The notes beneath the pieces were generated by a model. It was not told the origin of the DNA, searched no databases, and saw nothing but the letters and a program-made list of their open reading frames with translations. Positions 27,619 through 36,540 of a stretch of 64,000 bases of DNA are shown here, in pieces; positions within the stretch are counted from its first letter, which is position 1; each line of letters begins with the position of its first letter. Source of the DNA: an uncultured Desulfobacterales bacterium (GTDB taxonomy: Bacteria; Desulfobacterota; Desulfobulbia; Desulfobulbales; Desulfocapsaceae); contig CALGIJ010000027.1 of the NCBI GenBank assembly GCA_937915545.1, positions 1 to 64,000 on the forward strand, written 5' to 3'. The position numbers and the translations under genes were made by a program.

Positions 27619-27724
27619 GAGTGTACACCTCTCTTGTTTTCCTGTCACGCGGCGCCGCCGCGGCCGGCCGGGCGGGGGCGCCGTCCCGGCTGTATTGTTG
27701 TTGTAGTCAATTGCCCTGGCGATT

Positions 27725-29809
27725 TCAAGCGTTCTTTCGCTCTGCCTGATAGGCCTTGACGAGCTGCTCGCCGACACCCTTGGGAACCGGCTTGAAGGTT
27801 GCGAATTCCATGGTGAATTCGGCCTTTCCCTGGGTAAGCGAGCGCAGCACCGTCGAGTACCCGAACATCTCCGACAGCGGCACCTCCGCCTCGACCACCG
27901 AATAGCTGCCTTCCTCGGTGGTGCCGATGATCATGCCGCGGCGCTGGTTGATCGAGCCCATGACCGCGCCCTGGAACTCGGTGGGCCCCTCCACCGCCAC
28001 TTTCATGATCGGCTCGAGGATGATCGGCTTGGCCTTGAGGTAGCCCTCCTTGAAGGCGCCGATGGCCGCCAGCTGGAAGGCGATGTCGGAGGAGTCCACC
28101 GTGTGGTAGGCGCCGTCGTTGATGACGCAGCGCACGCCGGTGATGGTGGCGCCGCACAGGGATCCCTTCTCGAGGCTCTTGCGGAAGCCCTTCTCGCAGG
28201 AGCTGATGAACTCGCGGGGAATGACGCCGCCGACGATGCTGTCGACGAACTCGAACTCCCCTTCCTCCATGGGCTCCATATAGCCGGCGACACGACCGTA
28301 CTGGCCGGAACCGCCGGTCTGCTTCTTGTGGGTGTAGTTAAACTCGGCACGCTGCGAGATGGTCTCGCGATAGGCCACCTGGGGCGCCCCAACCTCGACC
28401 AGGGCATTGTACTCCCGCTTCATGCGCTCGACATAGACCTCGAGATGCAGTTCGCCCATACCGGAGATGATGGTCTCGCCGGTCTCGTGGTCGACGTAGG
28501 ACTTGAAGGTCGGATCCTCCTTGGTGAAGCGGTTCAAGGCCTTGGACATATTGATCTGCGCCTTGTTGTCCTTGGGGATGATCGCCAGGGAGATGACCGG
28601 CTCGGGGATGTGCATCGAGGTCATCGAGCAGCTGATCTCCTCGGAGGTGAAGGTGTCGCCCGAGGCGCAGTCGACGCCGAAGAGGGCGACGATGTCGCCG
28701 GAGCCGCAGGATTCGATCTCCTCCATCTCGTTGGCGTGCATGCGGCAGAGGCGGCCGATCTTGGTCTTCTTGCCGGTGCGGTTGTTATAGACCGTGTCCC
28801 CCTTGGCCAGCTTGCCCTGGTAGGTGCGGATATAGGTGAGCTGGCCGTAGCGCCCATCCTCGAGCTTGAAGGCAAGCATGATCAGCGGGTCGTCGGGATT
28901 ATTGGACACCTCGAATTCTTTCTCGTTGTCCTTGAGGTCGAGCGCCATGTTGGTGACGTCGGTGGGACAGGGCAGGTAGCGCTCGACAGCGTCGAGCAGC
29001 AGCTGCACACCCTTATTCTTATAAGCTGAACCCATCATCACCGGGGTGAACTGCAGGCTGAGGGTGCCCTTGCGGATGGCGTCGTAGATGACCTGCTCAT
29101 CGATATCGCCACCTTCGAGAACCGCTTCCATCAACTCCTCGGAGAACATCGACACCTCTTCGAGCAGGGCCTCGCGCTTTTCCTGGGCCATGGCCTGCAT
29201 GTCGGCGGGGATCTCTTTGGCGATGATCTCTTCGCCATTGGGGCCCTCGAAGTAGATGGCCTTCATGGAGATCAGGTCGACCATGCCCTTGAGGTCACTC
29301 TCCAGGCCGATGGGCATCTGCAGCATGTGGGCGTTGAGGTCGAGCTTTTCGCGCAGCTGCCGGGTGACCTTCTCCGGGTTGGCGCCGGTACGGTCGCACT
29401 TGTTGATAAAGGCGATGCGCGGCACGTTGTAGCGGGTCATCTGGCGGTTGACGGTGATCGACTGCGACTGTACCCCGCCGACCGAGCAGAGAACGAGGAT
29501 AGCCCCGTCGAGGACGCGCAGGGCACGCTCCACCTCGACGGTGAAGTCGACGTGGCCGGGGGTGTCGATGATATTGATGCTGATGTTCTTCCACGAGCAA
29601 TAGGTAGCTGCCGACTGGATGGTAATGCCGCGCTCCTTCTCCAGCTCCATGGAGTCCATTTTCGCCCCGACGCCGTCCTTGCCACGCACCTCGTGGATGG
29701 CATGGATGCGCTTGGTGTAGAAAAGGATGCGCTCGGTCAGCGTGGTCTTGCCGGAGTCGATATGAGCGCTGATACCTATGTTTCGTACTTTCGATAAATC
29801 TTTGTTCAT
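27725..29809 (-). CDS. fusA: Translation elongation factor G
   Basis: 694 aa GTPase that drives ribosomal translocation. G motifs are AHIDSGKTTL (Ser replaces the usual Ala), RGITIQSA, DTPGHVDF and INKCDR. Domains II-V follow, with YGRVAGYMEP in domain IV and IITGVRC-type sequence. It is not beside rpsL/rpsG, so it is a separate copy, perhaps EF-G2-like. The ATG at 29809 is used; the frame is open upstream into a leader terminator. Confidence 0.9.
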   Translation of the reverse strand: MNKDLSKVRNIGISAHIDSGKTTLTERILFYTKRIHAIHEVRGKDGVGAKMDSMELEKERGITIQSAATYCSWKNISINIIDTPGHVDFTVEVERALRVLDGAILVLCSVGGVQSQSITVNRQMTRYNVPRIAFINKCDRTGANPEKVTRQLREKLDLNAHMLQMPIGLESDLKGMVDLISMKAIYFEGPNGEEIIAKEIPADMQAMAQEKREALLEEVSMFSEELMEAVLEGGDIDEQVIYDAIRKGTLSLQFTPVMMGSAYKNKGVQLLLDAVERYLPCPTDVTNMALDLKDNEKEFEVSNNPDDPLIMLAFKLEDGRYGQLTYIRTYQGKLAKGDTVYNNRTGKKTKIGRLCRMHANEMEEIESCGSGDIVALFGVDCASGDTFTSEEISCSMTSMHIPEPVISLAIIPKDNKAQINMSKALNRFTKEDPTFKSYVDHETGETIISGMGELHLEVYVERMKREYNALVEVGAPQVAYRETISQRAEFNYTHKKQTGGSGQYGRVAGYMEPMEEGEFEFVDSIVGGVIPREFISSCEKGFRKSLEKGSLCGATITGVRCVINDGAYHTVDSSDIAFQLAAIGAFKEGYLKAKPIILEPIMKVAVEGPTEFQGAVMGSINQRRGMIIGTTEEGSYSVVEAEVPLSEMFGYSTVLRSLTQGKAEFTMEFATFKPVPKGVGEQLVKAYQAERKNA

Positions 29810-29880
29810 GTCTGCTGTCCTCTGCGTCGGCAGAGGCCGGAAAACCCGACCCCGCATCCTGTAGGCTGTGAAAACAAAAA

Positions 29881-29912
29881 AACAGGGAGCCGCAGTCGGT
29901 TGCGACTCCTGC
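29881..29912 (-). terminator. Terminator hairpin inside the EF-G leader
   Basis: On the minus strand a 9-bp stem (GGAGTCGCA / TGCGGCTCC, one mismatch) with a 6-nt loop is followed by TTTTTTT. It lies about 70 nt upstream of the EF-G start on the same strand, so it would end either a short upstream RNA or act as an attenuator for fusA. Confidence 0.65.
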
Positions 29913-30173
29913 ATCAACGAACCGATTCAAACGAATCGATGACCCGATACCTCACCCGCCCCGGCGAAAGATGAGGCGAAGAGAATTTTTCCTTACGGAA
30001 AACTCAAGGCTTGTGGCGTGGCAACTGCCCGGGGCCGAGGAAGCGCGATCATAGAGGCATGACCTTCCCCGTCAGGACGGCGCCAACACCCTGCGTGATA
30101 GGCGACGAGATGAAATTTCATTCGAGGCTGGCCCGAAGATCTCGTTCATAAAACCAAGAACCACAAATTATAC
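29913..30173 (-). ncRNA. Possible structured leader or small RNA upstream of EF-G
   Basis: No ORF is present. On the minus strand a TATAAT box (plus-strand 30168-30173) could start a transcript that runs to the terminator at 29881. The span contains several local hairpins: ACGAGAT / ATCTCGT, TTTTCC-GTAA-GGAAAA and CGATTC-GTTT-GAATCG. I recognise no known RNA family. It could be an attenuating leader of EF-G or an independent sRNA. Confidence 0.35.
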
Positions 30174-30519
30174 ACAAGACCACCGCTTTCCGCCAGAACA
30201 AAAATCACGGAATATGCGTTTTTTTCGCACCGCAGACCGCACCCAGCCTCAGTGGCAGGTGACCGAGTTCGATCGGGTCCGCGGCGAACCTGCCCCCGCC
30301 ACGCGCAGAAGGAGAAATGGGCGATGTGCCCGTTATCGGTTGAACGCCCTTCAGTGTGCACCTGCGAACGTTCGGAGAAAAATAGGTTTTGTTGAGAAAA
30401 GCGTTTGTCGGTGAGGACGTGGCGGGAAAATGGCCCCTTGGCGGTTGCTCCTTCAGAAGGAAGGTTCAGCAAGGAGTACTGAGCCACAAGCCTGAAAGGT
30501 TAGCGCGCATTGCTCAGCG
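30174..30519. other. Intergenic stretch without a recognised gene
   Basis: About 350 nt between the possible EF-G promoter and the ATL gene. Short frames on both strands have no family signature. I see nothing supportable here. Confidence 0.4.
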
Positions 30520-30846
30520 TTATTCGACCTCATCTCCCCGCACCTGCCAGAGGTGCCGGGCAAGGTCGATGCGGCCGTCACCGTCGAAGACCACCCCCTC
30601 ATCCTCTAGCAACAGGCGCTGCCAGTGTGACTCCTCACCATGACGGAGCGACACCCGGCCATGGCGGTTGATGACGCGATGCCAGGGCAGCCCGTCGGCC
30701 GCGGCGGTGGAGTGAAGAATCCACCCTACCTGCCGCGCCGCCCGCGGACTGCCGGCGAGGAGCGCCACCATGCCGTAGGTGGCGACCTTCCCGAAGGGTA
30801 TCTGCCGAACCACGACGATGACCCGGCGGGTAAACTCACTGACCAT
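30520..30846 (-). CDS. Alkyltransferase-like (ATL) DNA-repair protein
   Basis: 108 aa with the DNA-binding domain of O6-alkylguanine methyltransferases: PFGKVATYGMVA and ARQVGWIL. The active site reads PWHRVI; the acceptor Cys of PCHR is replaced by Trp. That is the hallmark of ATL proteins, which bind O6-alkylguanine without repairing it and hand it to nucleotide-excision repair. The ATG at 30846 has a good GGGAGGAAG site just upstream; a start 21 bp earlier lacks one. Confidence 0.85.
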   Translation of the reverse strand: MVSEFTRRVIVVVRQIPFGKVATYGMVALLAGSPRAARQVGWILHSTAAADGLPWHRVINRHGRVSLRHGEESHWQRLLLEDEGVVFDGDGRIDLARHLWQVRGDEVE

Positions 30847-30891
30847 GTCCGCTTCCTCCCTCACCATAGGTACGCGGCGCCTCCTGTTTTG

Positions 30892-31153
30892 TCACATACG
30901 AGACGTTTTGCTCCCCCTGCAGGAGGTCCCGGCCCTCCGTCACCCCGTTCCAGCAGTCGCTGCAGTTGCGCAGTGCAACATTTTTCTTCTATAATTACTT
31001 TGCATTATGATTACACACATTCTCTTCCCGACACAAGGATGATGAACCTCTTGAGCACCATAACATTTCGTCACACACGTGACAAAATGCCTTTCCAACA
31101 AACCCACCTCTCGCTCTCGAGCTCGATTTTACGTCACACACGTGACATAATCC
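30892..31153 (+). promoter_or_regulatory. Three copies of a GTCAC-N4-GTGAC palindrome
   Basis: Two copies, centred near 31078 and 31140, read CGTCACACACGTGACA with A/T-rich flanks. A third near 30901 (GTCACATACGAGAC) is imperfect. They lie between the ATL gene and the ABC exporter genes and look like operator sites for one dimeric regulator (CRP/FNR- or TetR-type; I cannot tell which). The two perfect sites lie about 62 bp apart, roughly six helical turns. Confidence 0.55.
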
Positions 31154-31253
31154 CGTCGACACGGTGGCAACCACGGAATTCGCTTGCCGCAAGTGGCGGC
31201 CATTGGTAAGGTCGCGGCAGATAACATCCGCCACCTTCCACGCCAGCGACATC

Positions 31254-32138
31254 ATGCCACCAATTCTCGAGGTGCGTCACCTCAAAAAACGCTATTCCTC
31301 TGTCGAGGCGGTTCGCGATGTCTCCTTCAGCGTCCCCCCCGGCATCTGCTTCGGCCTGCTTGGTCCCAACGGCGCCGGCAAGACCACCACCCTGGAAATC
31401 ATCGAGGATATCATCCCCGCCAGCGGCGGGGAGGTCCTCTACCGGGGTCAGCCGCGCAGCCGCAGCTTCCGTGAAGAGATCGGCATCCAGTTCCAGCACA
31501 CCTCGCTGCTCAGCTTCCTCTCGGTGCGCGAGACCCTGGAGACCTTCGCCAGCCTGTTCAGCAACCCCGCCGCCATCGACGACATCAGCCGCCGCTGTGA
31601 CCTCGACACCATCGCCAAGCAGCGCAACGACAGGCTCTCCGGGGGCCAGAGGCAGCGACTGACGCTGGCCCTGGCCCTGATCAACCAGCCCAGCCTGGTG
31701 TTCCTCGACGAGCCCTCCACCGGCCTCGACCCGCAGTCGCGCCGCAACCTGTGGTCAATCCTCCGCGAGTTGAAAGAGGAGGGCCGCACCCTTATCCTCA
31801 CCACCCACTCGATGGAGGAAGCCGAGTACCTCTGCGACGATATCGCCATCATGGACCGCGGCACCATCATCGCATCCGGCAGCCCGCGGGAACTCATCGA
31901 ACGTCATGGTGGTGGCAGCGCCATCATCCTCCCTGGCCACACCCCTTTGCAACCTCTGCAGGGGATGAACTACAGCGTACGCCGGAGCGGCGGCGACATC
32001 GTCATCCACACCGACCACGTCCACCAGGGGCTCAAAGAGCTCATCGACCGCGATATCGCCCTGCCGGGGATGTCCATCCATAACGCCAACCTCGAGGATG
32101 TCTTCCTCCACCTCACCGGGCGGGAGCTCCGGGAATAG
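31254..32138 (+). CDS. ABC exporter ATPase (ABC-2 type)
   Basis: 294 aa. Walker A GPNGAGKTT (~38-46), signature LSGGQRQRL, Walker B LVFLDEPSTGLD, and the H-switch LTTHSMEE are all intact, as in DrrA/CcmA-type exporters. The C-terminal ~80 residues form the extra domain common in this family. The ATG at 31254 begins the family sequence; upstream codons belong to the operator region. The permease gene follows 37 bp downstream. Confidence 0.88.
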   Translation: MPPILEVRHLKKRYSSVEAVRDVSFSVPPGICFGLLGPNGAGKTTTLEIIEDIIPASGGEVLYRGQPRSRSFREEIGIQFQHTSLLSFLSVRETLETFASLFSNPAAIDDISRRCDLDTIAKQRNDRLSGGQRQRLTLALALINQPSLVFLDEPSTGLDPQSRRNLWSILRELKEEGRTLILTTHSMEEAEYLCDDIAIMDRGTIIASGSPRELIERHGGGSAIILPGHTPLQPLQGMNYSVRRSGGDIVIHTDHVHQGLKELIDRDIALPGMSIHNANLEDVFLHLTGRELRE

Positions 32139-32175
32139 GCATGCTGGCTTCATTCTTCCCCCCGAATTCCCCTCC

Positions 32176-33216
32176 ATGAACCTGAAACGCATCTGGGTCG
32201 TCTTCAAGGCCCGCAACGCCGAGTTCTTCCGCGACCGTGCCGCCTTCGGCTGGAATTTCGCCTTCCCTCTGCTGATCATCATCGGCTTCGGCCTGATGTT
32301 CGACGGGCGCGAGTTCAAGCGTTTTCGCGTCGGCATCTTTCCGCCCACAGCCATCGAACAGGGCGCCTCGGAAGCCCTGCCGCCTACCTTTCTCAAAGAT
32401 CGCCATGTCATCGTCGTGCCGGTGGCAGACAGGGAGGAGGGGGAGAACAGGCTCTCCCTCCATCGCATCGACCTGCTCGTCGACGGCACCTCAGCCAGCG
32501 GCGCCTACTGGATGAACAGTTCCTCGCCCAACAGCTCGCTGGCCGAAAAAGTCTATCTCTCGTCCTATATGGTCGGCAAGACACCCCCGCAGCGCGGGGT
32601 GACCAACGGGCCGCAGATCCGCTATATCGACTGGCTGATGCCGGGAATCCTGGCCATGAACATGATGTTCTCGGCCCTGTGGGGCATCGGCTACGTCATC
32701 GTCCGCTACCGCAAGAACGGCACCTTGAAGCGGCTCAAGGCCACACCGCTGACCGCCTTCGAGTACCTCACCGCGCAGATGCTGTCGCGCATCTTTCTCA
32801 TCATCTTCACCCTCCTCGTCATCTGGGTGGGCAGCGACCTGATCTTCGACTTCCACATCGCCGGCTCGCCGCTGCTGCTGCTCCTAGTGTTCATTCTCGG
32901 CGGGCTCAACCTCTGCTCCATCGGCCTGATCTTCGCCGCCCGCGGCACCAGCGAGGAGTTCACCAGCGGCATCCTCAACTTCATCTCCTGGCCGATGATG
33001 TTCGTCTCCGAGGTATGGTTCTCCCTGGAGGGCTCCTCGAAGATTGTCCAGGACTTCGCCCTCCTCTTCCCCATGACCTACCTGCTCAGGGCGGCGCGAA
33101 AAGTGATGAATGAAGCCGCCACCTTCGCCGACGTCCAGGGGGAGTGCCTGGTCCTCGTCACCACCACCCTGGTCTTCCTGGTCATCGGCGCCCTGCTCTT
33201 CTCGTGGAACGAATAG
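32176..33216 (+). CDS. ABC-2 type exporter permease
   Basis: 346 aa. One N-terminal membrane helix (AFPLLIIIGFGLMF), a periplasmic region of ~130 residues, then about five helices in the C-terminal half. This is the ABC-2/DrrB layout, with the family's GILNFISWPMMFVSEVWF segment. It forms an exporter with the preceding ATPase; the cargo (drug, lipid or peptide) is unknown. The shorter start at 32176 is chosen because upstream codons overlap the ATPase gene in another frame. Confidence 0.82.
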   Translation: MNLKRIWVVFKARNAEFFRDRAAFGWNFAFPLLIIIGFGLMFDGREFKRFRVGIFPPTAIEQGASEALPPTFLKDRHVIVVPVADREEGENRLSLHRIDLLVDGTSASGAYWMNSSSPNSSLAEKVYLSSYMVGKTPPQRGVTNGPQIRYIDWLMPGILAMNMMFSALWGIGYVIVRYRKNGTLKRLKATPLTAFEYLTAQMLSRIFLIIFTLLVIWVGSDLIFDFHIAGSPLLLLLVFILGGLNLCSIGLIFAARGTSEEFTSGILNFISWPMMFVSEVWFSLEGSSKIVQDFALLFPMTYLLRAARKVMNEAATFADVQGECLVLVTTTLVFLVIGALLFSWNE

Positions 33217-33239
33217 GCACAACCAAAGGAGGCCTGTCC

Positions 33240-34070
33240 ATGAAGCTCACCGTGCTCGTCGACAACAACGCCCTCGTCGGCCGCTATTTCCTCGCCGAAG
33301 CCGGCCTCTGCTTCCTCATCGAAAGCGAGGGGCGACGCCTGCTCTTTGACACCGGCCGCTCCGGCATCTTCCTCGACAACGCCCGCGACATGGGCATTTC
33401 CTTAGCCGAGCTCGACCTGGTCGTGCTCTCCCACGGCCACCACGACCACACCTGGGGTCTTGCGACCCTGGCCCGCCATTTCTCCAGCCTGCAGGCGCAG
33501 GGGCTGCCCCACCGCCGCCCGCGGGTCTTGACCCACCCAAAAACGATGACCAGCATTGCCAATGACACCCAGGTCGAGCTCGGCCCGCTCTTCTCGGCCG
33601 AGAAGCTCGGCCGGCACTTTGCGGTGGATTTTGTCAGCGGGGTCACCGAATTGACGCCAAGACTGTCATACCTTGGCGAAATCCCGCGCATCTTCGACTT
33701 CGAGGGGCAACAGCGCCTTGGCTACAAAGAAGGGGAAACGGAAGGCGACACCATTCCCGAGGACTCGGCCCTGGTCTATCGCAGCGACCACGGCCTGGTG
33801 ATCATCACCGGCTGCTCGCACTCTGGCATCTGCAATATCGTTGACTATGCCAGAAAGGTCACTGGCGACACCCGCATCGTCGACATCATCGGCGGGCTGC
33901 ACCTGCAGAATCCGTCACCGCAACAGCTGCAGGGCACCCTCGCCTACCTGGCCGAAGTTCGCCCGCAGCGCTTACACGCCTGCCACTGCACCGACCTCAG
34001 GTCGAAAATTGCCCTGGCCGGGGTGGCTGATCTGGGCGAGGTCGGGGTCGGTCTGACACTGGAGTATTGA
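33240..34070 (+). CDS. MBL-fold metallo-hydrolase
   Basis: 276 aa. Zinc site SHGHHDHTWGL near residue 62, then GCSHSGICN and a C-terminal HACHCTD-like end. The size and order resemble the group annotated as beta-ribofuranosylaminobenzene-phosphate-synthase-like or oxygen-binding MBL proteins of anaerobes. AAAGGAGG lies 7 bp upstream of the ATG. It follows the exporter permease by 23 bp and may be in its operon. Substrate unknown. Confidence 0.75.
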   Translation: MKLTVLVDNNALVGRYFLAEAGLCFLIESEGRRLLFDTGRSGIFLDNARDMGISLAELDLVVLSHGHHDHTWGLATLARHFSSLQAQGLPHRRPRVLTHPKTMTSIANDTQVELGPLFSAEKLGRHFAVDFVSGVTELTPRLSYLGEIPRIFDFEGQQRLGYKEGETEGDTIPEDSALVYRSDHGLVIITGCSHSGICNIVDYARKVTGDTRIVDIIGGLHLQNPSPQQLQGTLAYLAEVRPQRLHACHCTDLRSKIALAGVADLGEVGVGLTLEY

Positions 34071-34201
34071 GAGGAAGGGCCACGGCCCCTGGGAGAAAGC
34101 AAGGATTTTCCTGCGGCACATGCTTCAGGAAGCCGTGCTCTGACAAAAAGACGCAGGTTCCCCGCTTTCCCCGGCGGGAGCCGACGATACCCCGGGGAGA
34201 A

Positions 34202-34744
34202 ATGGTAAGGGAAATGGACGGAACAGTCCTCGTCAACTGCACCCTGGCTCGGCATGGCAGCGCCATCCTCGAGCTGTTCAATGATGCCATCCTCACCTCA
34301 ACGGCGCTCTACGACTATCATCCGCGCACCATGGAGAGCATGACCGCCTGGTTTGCCGCCAAGGAGGCTGGCAGCTTTCCGGTGCTCGGCGTGGAGGACT
34401 GCGACGGCACCTTGCAGGGTTTTGCCAGTTACGGCACCTTTCGCGCCTGGCCTGCCTATAAGTACACCGTTGAACACTCGGTTTATGTGCACCGTGACTG
34501 CCGCGGCCGTGGACTTGGTCGGCTGTTGCTGCAGAAATTGATCGCCGCCGCACGGGAAAAGGATCGCCACGCGATGATCGGCGGCATCGACGCGGCCAAC
34601 CCGGGAAGCATCGCCCTCCATGAGCGCCTTGGCTTCCGACACGTCGGAACGCTGCCCGAGGTGGGCTTCAAGTTTGGCCGCTGGCTCGATCTCGCCTTTT
34701 ATCAACTGATCCTCGACACCCCTTCCCATCCGGTCGACGGGTAA
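34202..34744 (+). CDS. GNAT acetyltransferase, phosphinothricin-acetyltransferase-like
   Basis: 180 aa. Acetyl-CoA site VYVHRDCRGRGLGRLLLQKL (motif A, RGRGLG) near residue 95, preceded by GFASYGTFRAWPAYKYTVEHSV and followed by GIDAANPGSIALHERLGF. This is the Pat/Bar pattern for acetylating small amines or amino-acid analogues. A start 12 bp downstream is equally possible. Single gene; ~130 nt with small GC hairpins precede it. Confidence 0.85.
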   Translation: MVREMDGTVLVNCTLARHGSAILELFNDAILTSTALYDYHPRTMESMTAWFAAKEAGSFPVLGVEDCDGTLQGFASYGTFRAWPAYKYTVEHSVYVHRDCRGRGLGRLLLQKLIAAAREKDRHAMIGGIDAANPGSIALHERLGFRHVGTLPEVGFKFGRWLDLAFYQLILDTPSHPVDG

Positions 34745-34836
34745 ATCGCCCCCACCCACTGCCCTGCACAGAGAGAAAAAAATAACCGCCAGGGGCAGAA
34801 ACGCCGCGCAGTGTTGCTCCCTTTATCACCCTCTGG

Positions 34837-35829
34837 TCAGGAGAGCACCTCCCGCATACGGCGCATATCGTGCTGCTTGCCAATGGCAATAATGACGTCG
34901 TTGGCATCGATGATCGCGTCTGGCCCGGGGTTGAACACCATCTCGGCGCTGGCCTTCTTGATGGCGACGATGATCACGCCGAAGTCGCGGCGAAGATTGC
35001 TGGTCACCAGGGTCTTGCCCACCATGCTCGAGGTCGCGGAGACGACCGCCTCCTCGAGCTTCAAGCCCAGCTCGCCGCTCATCATCGTCGTATCGAGAAA
35101 ATCGACCACGGTCGGCTTGCGCAGGATCTGCGCCATGCGCGCTCCACCCATGTTATACGGGCACACCACCCGGGAAGCGCCGGCGCGCAGCATTTTCGCC
35201 TCGTTCTTGAGATCGGCGGCCCGTGACAGCACGAAGATGTCCGGTCTCAGCCCCTTGGCGGTGAGGGTAATGAAGACATTGTCGGCGTCGCTCGAAACGG
35301 CGGTGGCCAAGCCCTTGGCACGCATCAGGCCCGCTTCGCGCAGCACGTCGTCGACCGTCGCGTCCCCCGCCAGATAGAGGTAGCCCAGCTTTTCGAGCAA
35401 TTCAGTTTTTCCCCCTTCCTTTTCGATGACCAGAAAGGGAATCTTTTCCGCGGCGAGTTCGCCGCAGATCACTTCGCCAATCCTGCCAAATCCGCAGACG
35501 ATGATATGACCGGAAATCTCTGCAATCTGTTTCTCCAACTTTCTCCTCCCCAGCAGCTTGCGCAGTTCCCCTTCGACAAAAACCTTGGCGACCTGCCCCA
35601 GGGTATATGTCAACAGACTGATACCAGAAATGATGATGCCGACGGTAAGCACGCGGCCCGCCCGTGACAGCGGCGAGATCTCGCCGAAACCGACGGTACT
35701 GATGGTGATAAGCGTCATATAGAAGGAATCGAAAACGCTCATCCGCTCGAGGATGGTATAGCCAACCGTCCCGGCGCCAATGATGAACAGCAGCAATATC
35801 GCCGAGAGGCGCAGCTTAAAGAATTCCAT
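34837..35829 (-). CDS. Potassium channel with TrkA-N/TrkA-C regulatory domains
   Basis: 330 aa. Two membrane helices flank a pore loop with the filter TISTVGFGE near residues 40-48 (the usual TVGYGD, here F and E). A RCK Rossmann domain (IIVCGFGRIGEVI) spans ~108-235, followed by a TrkA-C domain. This is the MthK/Kch layout; the ligand may be NAD(H), Ca2+ or another nucleotide. The channel sits in the inner membrane. Confidence 0.88.
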   Translation of the reverse strand: MEFFKLRLSAILLLFIIGAGTVGYTILERMSVFDSFYMTLITISTVGFGEISPLSRAGRVLTVGIIISGISLLTYTLGQVAKVFVEGELRKLLGRRKLEKQIAEISGHIIVCGFGRIGEVICGELAAEKIPFLVIEKEGGKTELLEKLGYLYLAGDATVDDVLREAGLMRAKGLATAVSSDADNVFITLTAKGLRPDIFVLSRAADLKNEAKMLRAGASRVVCPYNMGGARMAQILRKPTVVDFLDTTMMSGELGLKLEEAVVSATSSMVGKTLVTSNLRRDFGVIIVAIKKASAEMVFNPGPDAIIDANDVIIAIGKQHDMRRMREVLS

Positions 35830-35919
35830 GGGGATTGCCGGCAGCGGACGCTCTCGATATCGAGGTGATGATGGGATGGTACTCCCGAGGAAAGACAGAG
35901 ATGGCAGGAAACATCACCA

Positions 35920-36414
35920 TCAGGGTTGCCGCCCGGCTTGCCCGTGCAGCACCTGGCCCCGTGAAGTAAAGGAGATGCCCAGCTGCGACTGCGAACCGAT
36001 CATGACACTCTCGAAAATCGGCGGGTTGGTGGGGGCGGCGGCCTGCCAGGCGACGAGAAAATTGGCGCCCGAGCCGCCCGCCTCATCATCCTGGGCGATG
36101 ACGTAGCGGTGCGAACTGAGGGGGGGGAGGATCAGTGGACGGTCGAGAAACCTCTTCAGCAGCTTTCCCTCGGTGTTGAAATAGTCGATGGTGGTGATGG
36201 TGATGGCATGGCGCGTATCCACATTGCGCAGACTCAGGGTAACCGAGAGCAGGAGTCTCGCCTCGCGGTTGCCATGGTAGATATGCGAATACGCCGGGAC
36301 ATAGACATTCTGGCCCATGGACAGCGCGGGGCAGTCCTCGGCGACTGCAGCCCCTCGCCACAAAAGGCAACTCAACAGAACCAGTGACAGCCGAAAAATG
36401 GTGCGGAAAGGCAT
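35920..36414 (-). CDS. DUF3124 exported protein
   Basis: 164 aa. Signal peptide of ~25 residues, then the DUF3124 core beginning GQNVYVPAYSHIYHGNRE, with DYFNTEGKLL and FLVAWQA near the end. DUF3124 proteins are small, probably periplasmic, and have no known function. It follows the potassium channel gene at some distance on the same strand. Confidence 0.8.
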   Translation of the reverse strand: MPFRTIFRLSLVLLSCLLWRGAAVAEDCPALSMGQNVYVPAYSHIYHGNREARLLLSVTLSLRNVDTRHAITITTIDYFNTEGKLLKRFLDRPLILPPLSSHRYVIAQDDEAGGSGANFLVAWQAAAPTNPPIFESVMIGSQSQLGISFTSRGQVLHGQAGRQP

Positions 36415-36540
36415 ATCGACTCGACCTAAAGGTGGTTATGAAGGCAAGCGCAAAAATCGCCTCTTTCCGATGCCAACGCTACCGTCTCGCTGCTCTTTGC
36501 GCAATTCCTTTTTCCATGTCGAAGGCCACCGGCCACCGCT

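Noticed and set aside
29913..30519. tmRNA or RNase P RNA gene
   Set aside because: No CCA-ending acceptor, tag frame or conserved P RNA core could be found on either strand.
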